NCBI GenBank assembly: GCA_021775795.1
Contig: JAJFHB010000048.1
Location: 1 to 14,848 of the forward strand
Direction: 5' to 3'
Length of the DNA stretch: 14,848 bases
DNA from: Hyphomicrobiales bacterium
GTDB taxonomy: Bacteria > Pseudomonadota > Alphaproteobacteria > Rhizobiales > JAJFHB01
Numbering within the stretch: the stretch's first letter is position 1; every line of letters begins with the position of its first letter. Positions 7,482 to 14,618 of this stretch are shown here, one piece after another. The position numbers and the translations under genes were made by a program. Under the pieces are notes generated by a model. That model was not told the origin of the DNA. It ran no database searches and saw only the letters and a list, made by a program, of their open reading frames with translations.

Positions 7482-7521
7482 CTTACTTGCCTCCCGCGTG
7501 ACAGCGGTTACGATCCAGCCC

Positions 7522-8286
7522 ATGTGCGAATTGCTGGGCATGAACTGCAACGTTCCAACGGATATACGGTTTTCGTTTTCCGGATTGGTGGAGCGTGGCG
7601 GACGCACGGGCGAGCACAGGGACGGCTGGGGTATTTCCTTTTATGAGGGGACGGCATCGCGCACCTTTCATGACCCGCGTGCCAGTGTCGAATCTGAGAT
7701 CGCGGAGCTGGTGCGTGGCCACTCGGTGAAGAGCCTCAACGTCATCTGTCATATTCGCAAGGCCACCAACGGCCGGGTCTGCCTCGCCAACACCCACCCT
7801 TTCACACGCGAACTGTGGGGGCGGAGCTGGACGTTTGCTCACAACGGAAAGCTCAAGGGCGTAAAGAAGCTGCCGCTTACCTTCTATGAGCCGATCGGCA
7901 CAACCGACAGCGAGTACGCATTTTGCTGGATGCTTGGCCATATTCGGGACCGCTTTCCCAAACCACCGCGAACAGAAGGTGGGCTTCGGGGATGCGTGCA
8001 GGGATTGGCAGATGAGCTTAACAAGCTTGGCACGTTCAACATGTTGCTGTGCGATGCGCGGCATCTGTTTTGCTATTGCAGCACCAACCTGACCTGGCTG
8101 ACGCGCCGGGCACCTTTTGGCAAGGCTACCCTGATTGACCGGGAATTGACGGTTGATTTTTCTGAAGAAACTACGCCTCGCGATATTGTGACGGTCATTG
8201 CGACTCAACCTCTGACCCGTCATGAGCCCTGGACTGTCATGGAACCGGGAAGCCTGGTTATTTTCCAGGACGGGGTAACTGTGTGA
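7522..8286 (+). CDS. yafJ: YafJ-like class II glutamine amidotransferase
   Basis: Cytoplasmic Ntn-type glutamine amidotransferase that would hydrolyse glutamine to ammonia and glutamate; the physiological acceptor of the ammonia is not established for YafJ. I chose ATG 7522 because class II enzymes need Cys directly after the initiator Met, and the protein then begins MCELLGMNCNVPTDIRFSFS, almost as in E. coli YafJ, with the same length (254 residues). Other catalytic landmarks are ERGGRTGEHRDGWGISFYEG (24-43), CHIRKATNG (76-84), NTHPFTRELWGR (90-101), FAHNGKL (105-111) and TTDSEYAF (127-134). The C-terminal part includes FNMLLCDARHLFCYCSTNL and VTVIATQPLT, also as in YafJ. There is no second synthase domain. 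The frame is open upstream to 7441 but that part does not match the family. Confidence 0.93.
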   Translation: MCELLGMNCNVPTDIRFSFSGLVERGGRTGEHRDGWGISFYEGTASRTFHDPRASVESEIAELVRGHSVKSLNVICHIRKATNGRVCLANTHPFTRELWGRSWTFAHNGKLKGVKKLPLTFYEPIGTTDSEYAFCWMLGHIRDRFPKPPRTEGGLRGCVQGLADELNKLGTFNMLLCDARHLFCYCSTNLTWLTRRAPFGKATLIDRELTVDFSEETTPRDIVTVIATQPLTRHEPWTVMEPGSLVIFQDGVTV

Positions 8287-8381
8287 AACGCCAGGACCGA
8301 TGAGGCCTGCCTGGTGCGCAGCTGACGCCGATGTAATTTGCACGCACCGATCTTGCAGCGCTATGCTCAGTGTGCTTAGAC

Positions 8382-8415
8382 CCGCGGGGAGCGCCATTTA
8401 AAACTGGCGCTGCGG
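8382..8415. repeat. Hairpin-forming inverted repeat between yafJ and the SLOG gene
   Basis: AGCGCCA (8390-8396) pairs exactly with TGGCGCT (8405-8411) across the loop TTTAAAAC. CCGC (8382-8385) can also pair with GCGG (8412-8415), with four G residues bulged on the left side. There is no T-run after it, so it is not a classical terminator. It could still end or process the yafJ transcript, or be an operator for the next gene. Confidence 0.5.
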
Positions 8416-8462
8416 CAATTCGCGATCAAACGATTCAAAACCAAGTCATGGGCCCCCAGACG

Positions 8463-9116
8463 ATGCCGCCACGGACACTGACATTCGGGATCATTGGTCA
8501 CCGTCCCAACCGATTACCGGCGTCTGCGCGCGCCGCGTTGACGGGCGAAATTGGCCGTGTGCTCGATGTTCTCGGCGAAGCCTTCCCGGGGTCGCAGTTT
8601 TTGCTGGTTAGCGGATTGGCGGAGGGGGCCGACCAGATGACCGCGAAAGCAGCACTTGAGCGAGGCTTTCGTCTGGTCGCACCCTTGCCATTTTCACGCG
8701 GGGAGTTTGCCAAGGATTTTGAGGCGGGCGCTGTTCGCGATGCCTTCCACGACCTGCTTCGCCAAAGCGATGAGGTGGTTGAACTTCCCGGCACACGGGC
8801 CGATGAGGGTGAAGCCTATGAAGCGGTTGGCCACATGGTCATCGCCAGAGCAGATGTCCTTATTGTCGTTTGGGATGGCGGCGCATCGGCTGGGCGCGGC
8901 GGCACCACCGAAATGATCCTGTCGGCTGCACGCCTGGGCAAACCAACCGTACATATTGATGCGCACGCAAAAGCGCCGACGACAATTCTGCGCGCAGCCG
9001 ATGGCATGCATCTCAATAATGATGCTGAAATTGAAAACCTCGATGCGAGCCTGTTTGATGTCAATGTCACCTTGCTTGCCGAGGATGTGGAAGCGATCCG
9101 GACGCGCACCGGGTAG
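8463..9116 (+). CDS. Stand-alone SLOG/LOG-like Rossmann-fold protein
   Basis: 217 residues from ATG 8463; ATG 8448 (222 residues) is equally possible, and the frame is open to 8370. Neither start has a clear ribosome binding site. The fold is indicated by LTFGIIGHRPNRLP (6-19) as the first strand and loop, LLVSGLAEGADQMTAKAALE (47-66), the glycine-rich strand-loop ADVLIVVWDGGASAGRGGTT (130-149) with Glu150, and LGKPTVHID (158-166). The GRGGTTE motif corresponds to PGGxGTxxE of LOG/DprA-type proteins. Relatives either hydrolyse cytokinin-type nucleotides or sense nucleotides; some SLOG domains bind NAD-derived signals in anti-phage systems. No catalytic assignment can be made here. It probably acts in the cytoplasm as a monomer or dimer. 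Confidence 0.7.
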   Translation: MPPRTLTFGIIGHRPNRLPASARAALTGEIGRVLDVLGEAFPGSQFLLVSGLAEGADQMTAKAALERGFRLVAPLPFSRGEFAKDFEAGAVRDAFHDLLRQSDEVVELPGTRADEGEAYEAVGHMVIARADVLIVVWDGGASAGRGGTTEMILSAARLGKPTVHIDAHAKAPTTILRAADGMHLNNDAEIENLDASLFDVNVTLLAEDVEAIRTRTG

Positions 9117-9268
9117 AGCAACTGCCACGACATCGCACCGCACGTCTGCCTCGAACATGACCGAGAATTAACTTGTCCAGCCTGGGTGCTTCTGTTGGAT
9201 AATGGCTGCAGAGATTTCGGAACCGCTAAATTGTGTCGCGTCTTGTGGCGGTGAACGGAGGATTGTGC

Positions 9269-10234
9269 ATGCGTAAGAACGCCCATCTGAAACAACCATC
9301 GAAAACATGGCTTGCCCTTGCGGGCGGCATGATTGCCGCCGCTATTGCCATTACAGCGGATCTCTCGGCCCAGGCAGAGGACATTGCTCTGCAGGAAGAT
9401 GTCATCGAGAGCCGCCCGGGACCCGGCTATTTCAGCGACATGCGGGCCAGTCAGATGATCGTTGGTGGCCAGGATGCGGACACCGGCGAGTGGCCCTGGC
9501 AGGTTTACATCATATCGGGAAACGAAACACGCGATGGCGGCCTTGCCGGGCAGAGCTGCGGCGGTGTTCTGATTGGCGAGGACTGGGTGATAACGGCAGC
9601 CCATTGTGTCCTCTCCGATGATGGCGAACGGTTCGAGGATTTCTATGTGTTTCTCGGCTCGAACGTTGTGGAGAGCGGCGAAATGCTGCAAGCGCGCCGC
9701 GTCCTCGTGCACCCGAGATATGACCCAGTCATGATCGAGAACGATATGGCGCTCATTCAACTTGAGCGCCCCCACACTTCTGATGCGCAAGTAATCGATT
9801 TTGCCGATCCTGCGGACGAAGCGCTATTTGCCGGAAACGGTACAACCGCGATTGCAACCGGATGGGGTGCGTTGCGCGACGGCCAACTGCTCACTTCCGG
9901 CGGCAACCCCAAGCAAGATCTGCAGAGCGTCCCAACTTACTTGCGTGAAGTTGAGCTCGAATTGCTTGATTACTCCACCTGTCGGCGACGGCCATACGGC
10001 AATGAAATCTCCCAGAACATGTTGTGCGCCGTTGCCCCCGATGACGACTGGCGCGGCGTTTGCAGCGGTGACAGCGGCGGGCCCCTGGTGGTCGAAGCCC
10101 GCAACGAGCAGGGCTATATACTGGTTGGGATTGCAAGCTGGGTCCGCATTTGCGGTGACCCGCAGTATTACAGCGTCTTCACCCGCGTTTCTCAATACAC
10201 CGGCTGGATCAAAAAAGTGATGGCCCGCTTCTAG
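9269..10234 (+). CDS. Secreted S1A serine protease zymogen with elastase-like pocket
   Basis: Chymotrypsin-fold protease of 321 residues. ATG 9269 is preceded by GGAGG seven bases upstream, so the longer frame from 9233 is rejected. It has a signal peptide (hydrophobic 14-30, likely cleavage after SAQA at 36), a propeptide of about 27 residues, and the mature N-terminus IVGGQ at 64-68. The catalytic triad is His112 (TAAHC), Asp159 (ENDMALIQL) and Ser269 (GDSGGPL). The six cysteines 97/113, 238/253 and 265/295 match three classical disulphides. Residues at chymotrypsin positions 189, 190 and 216 are Gly263, Val264 and Val292, as in neutrophil elastase, not the Asp189 of trypsin. The residue before IVGG is Met63, so trypsin-type activation is not expected. 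Substrates are unknown. It ends 22 bases from the convergent kinase gene. A weak TTGTCC/GATAAT pair (9173-9203, 19-base spacer) may be its promoter. Confidence 0.92.
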   Translation: MRKNAHLKQPSKTWLALAGGMIAAAIAITADLSAQAEDIALQEDVIESRPGPGYFSDMRASQMIVGGQDADTGEWPWQVYIISGNETRDGGLAGQSCGGVLIGEDWVITAAHCVLSDDGERFEDFYVFLGSNVVESGEMLQARRVLVHPRYDPVMIENDMALIQLERPHTSDAQVIDFADPADEALFAGNGTTAIATGWGALRDGQLLTSGGNPKQDLQSVPTYLREVELELLDYSTCRRRPYGNEISQNMLCAVAPDDDWRGVCSGDSGGPLVVEARNEQGYILVGIASWVRICGDPQYYSVFTRVSQYTGWIKKVMARF

Positions 10235-10256
10235 AGTATTTCGTGATCCCGGGACG

Positions 10257-12260
10257 TCAGCTTGACGGGGTCTCCATCAAACGGCCAATACGGCCGGCAA
10301 ACTCGGCGGCACTCATGTAGCTGCCAAAAAGACGATAGCGGATGGCCGCACGCAACAACTGCTTGATTGCAGCGAGATCGTAGGGCGTTGTTAAATTGAG
10401 CGCATCAACACTTGCAAGCAATGCACGCTGCCTGTTGTAGGCACCGCGGAGCGACACACCCGCTTCGTCCGCCGGCAAGCTGCCGCCCAGCACTTCCAGT
10501 AAAACGACCGCAAGCGCAAAAACATCGGCGCGGCCTCGATCAGACCAACCGATCAGGGCTTCCGGTGGCATGTATGCGCGCGTGCCTGCAATCGGAGCGT
10601 TGGCGCGGTCGCTCACCCGCGTGGCAATTCCGAAATCCACGAGCACCGGCTGGCGGCCGCCGCGCAACAATATATTATCGGGCTTGATGTCACGGTGGTG
10701 CACGCCGACCGCGTGCAACGCTTCAACAGCCAGAGCTGTGTCGCGCATGACCAGCAGGGCCAACTCCGGCTCGATGCCGCCATCTTCCATGAGTTCGCGC
10801 ATATTCCTGCCGGCCACAAACTCCTGCACGACATAATACTCTCCTGAGCTGTCGCGACCGCAGGCAATGGTGCGGGCAATGCCTGGATGGGAAAGCTCGG
10901 CGGTCGCATCAAGCTCGCTCTTGATGCTGGCGATGATGCTCTCGCGCTTTTCATGGGAATACAGATTGGAGAGGCGGAACCGCTTGATCGCCACTTCACG
11001 GTTTCGTTCAACATCAAGCGCCCGGTAGACGGTTCCAAAGCCACCGTCGCCCACCCGCCGAATGAGCACGTAGGCGCCGGCTGAGCCCTCCATGGTTTCA
11101 CTGAAGTGCCGGTCATTTTCTTCCGGAACGGAATCATGGATTCCCAACCGGGTTTGCGCCGTACGCAGCTTTTGTACCTGGGCATTAAGGTCGCGGGTAT
11201 CCGCATACGCGATGCCGCTGGTAAGAACGCTGGTGCTCTTGCCGAATTCATTGAGGCCCGCATGGGCTTCGGCCAGCATCAATCTGACCTCAATGGCTGG
11301 AACCGCATTCTCGGACGTTTCATAGCGCGGCAACATGGTTTGCAGCATCGCCTTGGCCTGTTCATGTTGCCCGGTGGCAAGGAAATACTCAGCCTCGGCC
11401 ATCTGCACTTCATTCTTCTCATAGTCTCCGCCTGATGCTGCGGCGTCGTCTCTGAGGGCCTCCAGCGCCGCTTCTGATTCATCGATGCGGCCGAGCCTTA
11501 TCAACGCGAAGGTGCGGGTACGATGAGCAAGAAATGAAAAGTAGGCGGGGCTCGATGCACCATGATCACTCAGAAAAGCGTCAGATCTGGTCAGAGCTGC
11601 TTCGTGTTCTCCTGCGCCCAGTTCAGCGCGGGCGTGGATCAGATGGATGCGTTTCCAGAAGTAACCGCCGATGTGGTCCTGCTCGTATTGGCGCGCACGC
11701 TCAAGAAACTGCAGGGCGCGCTCATGACGCTGCAGCTCCAGATGCAGGTCGCCGAATTTTGTGAGAACCAGAAAGGTGCGCGGCGCATCGCCGAGCACCG
11801 TAACTTCCGCCATGGCGTCGCTGAGGTGCAGATAGGCATCGTTGCCCCTGCCTGTCCAGATCGCAACAGCCGCGAGTTCCAGCCATACATCGATGAGAAC
11901 ACCGGCATCGCCAAGCGCATCGGCCTCCTGTTTGGCCTGATAGAGAAGGGACAACGCTGTGTCAGGCTCACCGGACCTGTTGGCGAGAACACCTTGCAGC
12001 ATATCGTGGCGGATACGCACGAGACTGTCTGCGTCCTGCAACAGCTTTGCCGGCGGCAACTCCCGCGCCACATCCTGCGGCACAGCGTAACTCAGGGCAC
12101 GGGCCCAGGCGCGCTCAACACACACATCGGGTGCGTCCGCATCCAGACCGCTGAGTATCTTTTCAGCTTCCGCCGGATTGCCGACCAGCAGCAGGGCTCT
12201 TGCCTGATCGACAGCTGATGTCTGCTCGACCACCGGGCCCTGTTCAGATGCGGAACTCAT
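10257..12260 (-). CDS. Cytoplasmic TPR-Ser/Thr protein kinase (Hanks type)
   Basis: 667 residues with no membrane helix. Residues about 15-375 are helical repeats of TPR type (for example RALQFLERARQYEQ at 181-194 and AEAEYFLATGQHEQAKAML at 288-306). The kinase domain follows at about 395-660: glycine loop GDGGFGTVY (404-412), Lys426 in VAIK, Glu449 in helix C, catalytic loop HHRDIKPDNILL (521-532), VDFG (541-544), GTRAYMPPEAL (559-569) and the DVFALAVVLLEVLGG helix (579-593). All catalytic residues are present, so it should be active. TPR before kinase is the reverse of the common kinase-then-sensor order. It lies 49 bases after the FHA-protease gene on the same strand; FHA domains bind phosphothreonine, so that protein is a likely partner or substrate. 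Confidence 0.92.
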   Translation of the reverse strand: MSSASEQGPVVEQTSAVDQARALLLVGNPAEAEKILSGLDADAPDVCVERAWARALSYAVPQDVARELPPAKLLQDADSLVRIRHDMLQGVLANRSGEPDTALSLLYQAKQEADALGDAGVLIDVWLELAAVAIWTGRGNDAYLHLSDAMAEVTVLGDAPRTFLVLTKFGDLHLELQRHERALQFLERARQYEQDHIGGYFWKRIHLIHARAELGAGEHEAALTRSDAFLSDHGASSPAYFSFLAHRTRTFALIRLGRIDESEAALEALRDDAAASGGDYEKNEVQMAEAEYFLATGQHEQAKAMLQTMLPRYETSENAVPAIEVRLMLAEAHAGLNEFGKSTSVLTSGIAYADTRDLNAQVQKLRTAQTRLGIHDSVPEENDRHFSETMEGSAGAYVLIRRVGDGGFGTVYRALDVERNREVAIKRFRLSNLYSHEKRESIIASIKSELDATAELSHPGIARTIACGRDSSGEYYVVQEFVAGRNMRELMEDGGIEPELALLVMRDTALAVEALHAVGVHHRDIKPDNILLRGGRQPVLVDFGIATRVSDRANAPIAGTRAYMPPEALIGWSDRGRADVFALAVVLLEVLGGSLPADEAGVSLRGAYNRQRALLASVDALNLTTPYDLAAIKQLLRAAIRYRLFGSYMSAAEFAGRIGRLMETPSS

Positions 12261-12309
12261 TCACGCTAACACCCCCCGCCCCGAACGCCTCTCAGATCAA
12301 CTCTTCCGA

Positions 12310-14052
12310 TTAACTCTGGTCAACCTGTCCGTAGAGGCGGAATTTGAATTCTTCCTTCAGATCTGTCTCAGAACGCAGGCCCACGTAGATGGTGCTTGCC
12401 TCTGTGAGAACGAAATAGACCAGCGCTATGGCGTTGGTATCTCGGCCATATTCAACACCTGAATTGTTGTCGAAAACAACCATCAAGTTGAGCTGCCCTG
12501 ACGGCGAACCTGCAATGCCGACATACTCGCCGGCCTCCAGCTCCATCAGAAACTCACCCACATGCATTTCGGTGCCGTCGAAGTCCCGAGCCTCGAAGAC
12601 GCCGGACTGTTCCTGGAGAGCCGGGGTATCGCTGCCCTGAACACTGCCACCGAGAGCATCGATCAGTGACGCATAGATGTCGCCATAGGCGTCAAAGGGC
12701 TCAAGCTGATCTGTCCAGACCTGCGGCAGCTCTTCCATGACCTGGTCCATGCGGCCTTCGAGCATGTCACTGACAAGATTTGCGCGCTGGCCGAAGTTGA
12801 TGCCGATACCGCTGTCGATCCACTGGTCGAGATAATTGACCGTGCCGGTGGCATGGCTGACAACCGCTACAGCCTCACCTTTTGAGTTGATGATCGGGCT
12901 ACCGCTGGCGCCGCCCTGAATGGGAAGGTTATGCTGAACCAGATCCGCGAAGTTAGAATCGTCGGGACGGACACCGTAGTAATCCGTTAGAGATGTCACG
13001 CTGCCGCGTTGTACGACCGGCTCCGGCTTGCGGACGATGGCCTGGACAAGCGCATTGCTGTCCATGGGATAGCCGGCATAGCCAATTTCATCACCGGAAC
13101 GAAGGCTGTTCAGAACGTCTTCTTCTGCAATGGGAATGGCCTTCGCATGGCCCTCACCTTCTTCGATGAACAACAGGGCAACGTCATAGCCATCGATCGG
13201 ATAAACCTCAGTTGTTGTCCCATCCTGTTCAACAATGAAGCGCGGATTCTCTGTCACAAACTCCGAAAAGCCGGCGTAACCTTCATGGACCTGGATGCCC
13301 GTTACCAGATGAGTGCGGTTGTCTGCGTGCGAAGACCGCACGAACATTTCCTGGTCACCGGTAAGTTCATTGTAGAGGACGGCAACATGGGCATTGGTTG
13401 CCAGCACGCCATCACCGACAACCCATGCGGTTCCCGCACCGCTTTCACCTATCGCGCTGCGCACACCAACCACGTAAACAGATTCTGATATATCGCGGAG
13501 AGCATCCGACAGGGATTCCCGTTCACCAACCGGTGGCGTTTGGATGCCGCTGATGATTTCCGCGAACCGCGCTTCGTTGCGTTCTTCCTGCCAGAAATAG
13601 AAGCCGCCTGCCCCGATCAGGGCGACAGCAACCAGAGCCACAATAACGCGGTTCAACATCATGTACCTGCCGCCACGCTCGGCCATGGCACCGGGGTGTT
13701 GCTGTGGCGTGAAAAAATCCGTCTCGGGCAGAGTTTCGTCGCGCTCGACCTTGATGGTCAGCGTCGGGCCATCCTCTGTACCAAGAGCGAGTGTGCATTC
13801 GTCCGGCAGTTCAGTGCCATTGTGCAAACGCTCCCCGTCCATGAAGACCGGGTTGTCCGCCTGCATGTAAACACTGTAACGGCCAAGCTTTTCTTCAAGG
13901 CTCAGATGGCTACGCGAAAGCCGTGTGTCCAATGCCGGCAGCACGATGTCTGATTGGGGGTTTCGGCCAACGACAATCTTCTTTTTGCTGTCCGAGAATG
14001 AGAAGTCGGTCTCCTCAACATCAACATTCTGCAGCTCAATTGAAATTTTCAT
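12310..14052 (-). CDS. FHA domain - membrane helix - trypsin-like serine protease
   Basis: 580 residues; ATG 14052 follows GGGAGAG at six bases. Residues 20-100 are an FHA phosphothreonine-binding domain: VVGRNPQSDIVLP (27-39), RLSRSHLSL (44-52) and NPVFMDGERL (67-76) carry the Gly-Arg, Ser-x-x-His and Asn-Gly-like positions. A single membrane helix spans about 136-154, with Arg126, Arg129 and Arg135 before it and acidic residues after it, which predicts FHA inside and protease outside. The protease domain (about 185-430) is HtrA/DegP-like in sequence style, with His222 (ATNAHV), Asp290 (GYDVALLFI) and Ser384 (GGASGSPII). No PDZ domain follows; residues 495-575 look like a beta-sandwich, perhaps a PPC-like domain (FLMELEAGEYVGIAGS and similar). 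First gene of an operon with the TPR kinase. Confidence 0.9.
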   Translation of the reverse strand: MKISIELQNVDVEETDFSFSDSKKKIVVGRNPQSDIVLPALDTRLSRSHLSLEEKLGRYSVYMQADNPVFMDGERLHNGTELPDECTLALGTEDGPTLTIKVERDETLPETDFFTPQQHPGAMAERGGRYMMLNRVIVALVAVALIGAGGFYFWQEERNEARFAEIISGIQTPPVGERESLSDALRDISESVYVVGVRSAIGESGAGTAWVVGDGVLATNAHVAVLYNELTGDQEMFVRSSHADNRTHLVTGIQVHEGYAGFSEFVTENPRFIVEQDGTTTEVYPIDGYDVALLFIEEGEGHAKAIPIAEEDVLNSLRSGDEIGYAGYPMDSNALVQAIVRKPEPVVQRGSVTSLTDYYGVRPDDSNFADLVQHNLPIQGGASGSPIINSKGEAVAVVSHATGTVNYLDQWIDSGIGINFGQRANLVSDMLEGRMDQVMEELPQVWTDQLEPFDAYGDIYASLIDALGGSVQGSDTPALQEQSGVFEARDFDGTEMHVGEFLMELEAGEYVGIAGSPSGQLNLMVVFDNNSGVEYGRDTNAIALVYFVLTEASTIYVGLRSETDLKEEFKFRLYGQVDQS

Positions 14053-14219
14053 TCATGTCTCTCCCTGAAGCGGCCGTTGCGCTTGCGCTGTGCAGACGTG
14101 TTTATCGTGCTGTTTGAACCGCATTATGCTGCAAACTGATCGATTTAAAAGTCCTTACACCATTAAATGAGCATCAGCGCAATTCAAGCGGCACTGCACG
14201 GTCTGCGGGAGGAAGTTTT

Positions 14220-14324
14220 GTGAGCGCCAGCACGAGGAAATTCAGGGGCAGAAATTGCGTTCTTCATCTTCCACGTACCGCAAAAACTCCACCGTCCCGG
14301 ACATCTCTCATTGCGGAATTGTAA
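14220..14324 (+). CDS. Possible small basic ORF (34 codons)
   Basis: GTG at 14220 has GGGAGG seven bases upstream (14207-14212), a near-ideal ribosome binding site. The product starts MSASTRKFRGRNCVLHLP and is basic. The start overlaps the stop of an even shorter ORF from ATG 14167 (18 codons, MSISAIQAALHGLREEVL) in a TTGTGA arrangement. I recognise no family. The site may be real, or the region may be the remains of a larger gene. Confidence 0.2.
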   Translation: MSASTRKFRGRNCVLHLPRTAKTPPSRTSLIAEL

Positions 14325-14363
14325 GTGTCGCCGGCGGGCTTTCCGCCGGTCGCCTGCGATGAT

Positions 14364-14379
14364 CGTGACCTGGATCACG
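14364..14379. promoter_or_regulatory. Palindrome CGTGA-N6-TCACG, CRP/FNR-superfamily-like
   Basis: A perfect 5-base inverted repeat with a 6-base spacer, which has the spacing of CRP-type sites (consensus TGTGA-N6-TCACA) with one outer base changed in each half. It lies about 300 bases from both flanking genes. Binding by a CRP-like protein is a guess from spacing and core bases. Confidence 0.3.
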
Positions 14380-14599
14380 TCAAGCCCGTACGGACGCCCC
14401 ATCTTTGATGCTAAGATACTGCGTAGATTTGCAAATTTGAGAAGCATGCGGAACGTCGAAGTGGTATCAATCATTGTAACTTGAATTAGATTGACGGTCC
14501 CATATGATCGCCTCCCGCCCGAGCGGGTCTGTCGGATAGAGAGGATCGAGCATTGCCTCTGCCTCACATCGCGCGGCAGGATGGCGTAATAGGGCTTTT

Positions 14600-14618
14600 T
14601 GATCGGGAGATCCGATCA
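14600..14618. promoter_or_regulatory. 7-bp perfect palindrome upstream of the TIR gene
   Basis: TGATCGG (14600-14606) and CCGATCA (14612-14618) are exact reverse complements with a 5-base centre, 43 bases before the TIR start. There is a T-run before it and none after it on the plus strand, so it is not a terminator for plus transcription. It is well placed for an operator or a leader hairpin controlling the TIR gene. Confidence 0.45.

Larger units (their letters stand above)
7217..7521. promoter_or_regulatory. Divergent intergenic region, glycosyltransferase operon / yafJ
   Basis: 305 bases between the GT4 start (minus) and the yafJ start (plus). It holds the small upstream ORF on the minus strand (7220-7336) and a perfect inverted repeat at 7450-7481, both listed separately. 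I found no convincing -35/-10 pair in either direction, although promoters for both operons should lie here. Confidence 0.4.

Noticed and set aside
7158-7607. 149-codon minus-strand frame overlapping the GT4 start
   Set aside because: Its product has no recognisable motif and overlaps both the GT4 N-terminus and the yafJ N-terminus in another frame.
7483-8397. 304-codon minus-strand frame
   Set aside because: It lies antisense to the strongly recognisable YafJ gene; long antisense frames are common in GC-rich coding DNA.
8816-9790. 324-codon minus-strand frame
   Set aside because: It covers the complement of both the SLOG gene and the S1A protease gene, whose motifs are unmistakable; no domain in the antisense product.
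9269-10234. Annotation of the S1A protease as a trypsin with Arg/Lys specificity
   Set aside because: The Asp189 equivalent is Gly263 and position 216 is Val, which is not compatible with a basic P1 pocket.
10255-10267. CGTCA-N3-TGACG dyad at the convergent end of the S1A protease and kinase genes, as bidirectional terminator
   Set aside because: Only five base pairs with a three-base loop, no T-runs, and it overlaps the kinase stop codon.
14331-14349. GC hairpin CCGGCGG/CCGCCGG read as an intrinsic terminator
   Set aside because: No T-run follows on either strand, and no gene ends just before it.
14184-14567. 127-codon minus-strand frame as a gene upstream of the FHA-protease
   Set aside because: Arg/Ser-rich translation without motif, no clear ribosome binding site, and overlapping palindromes.
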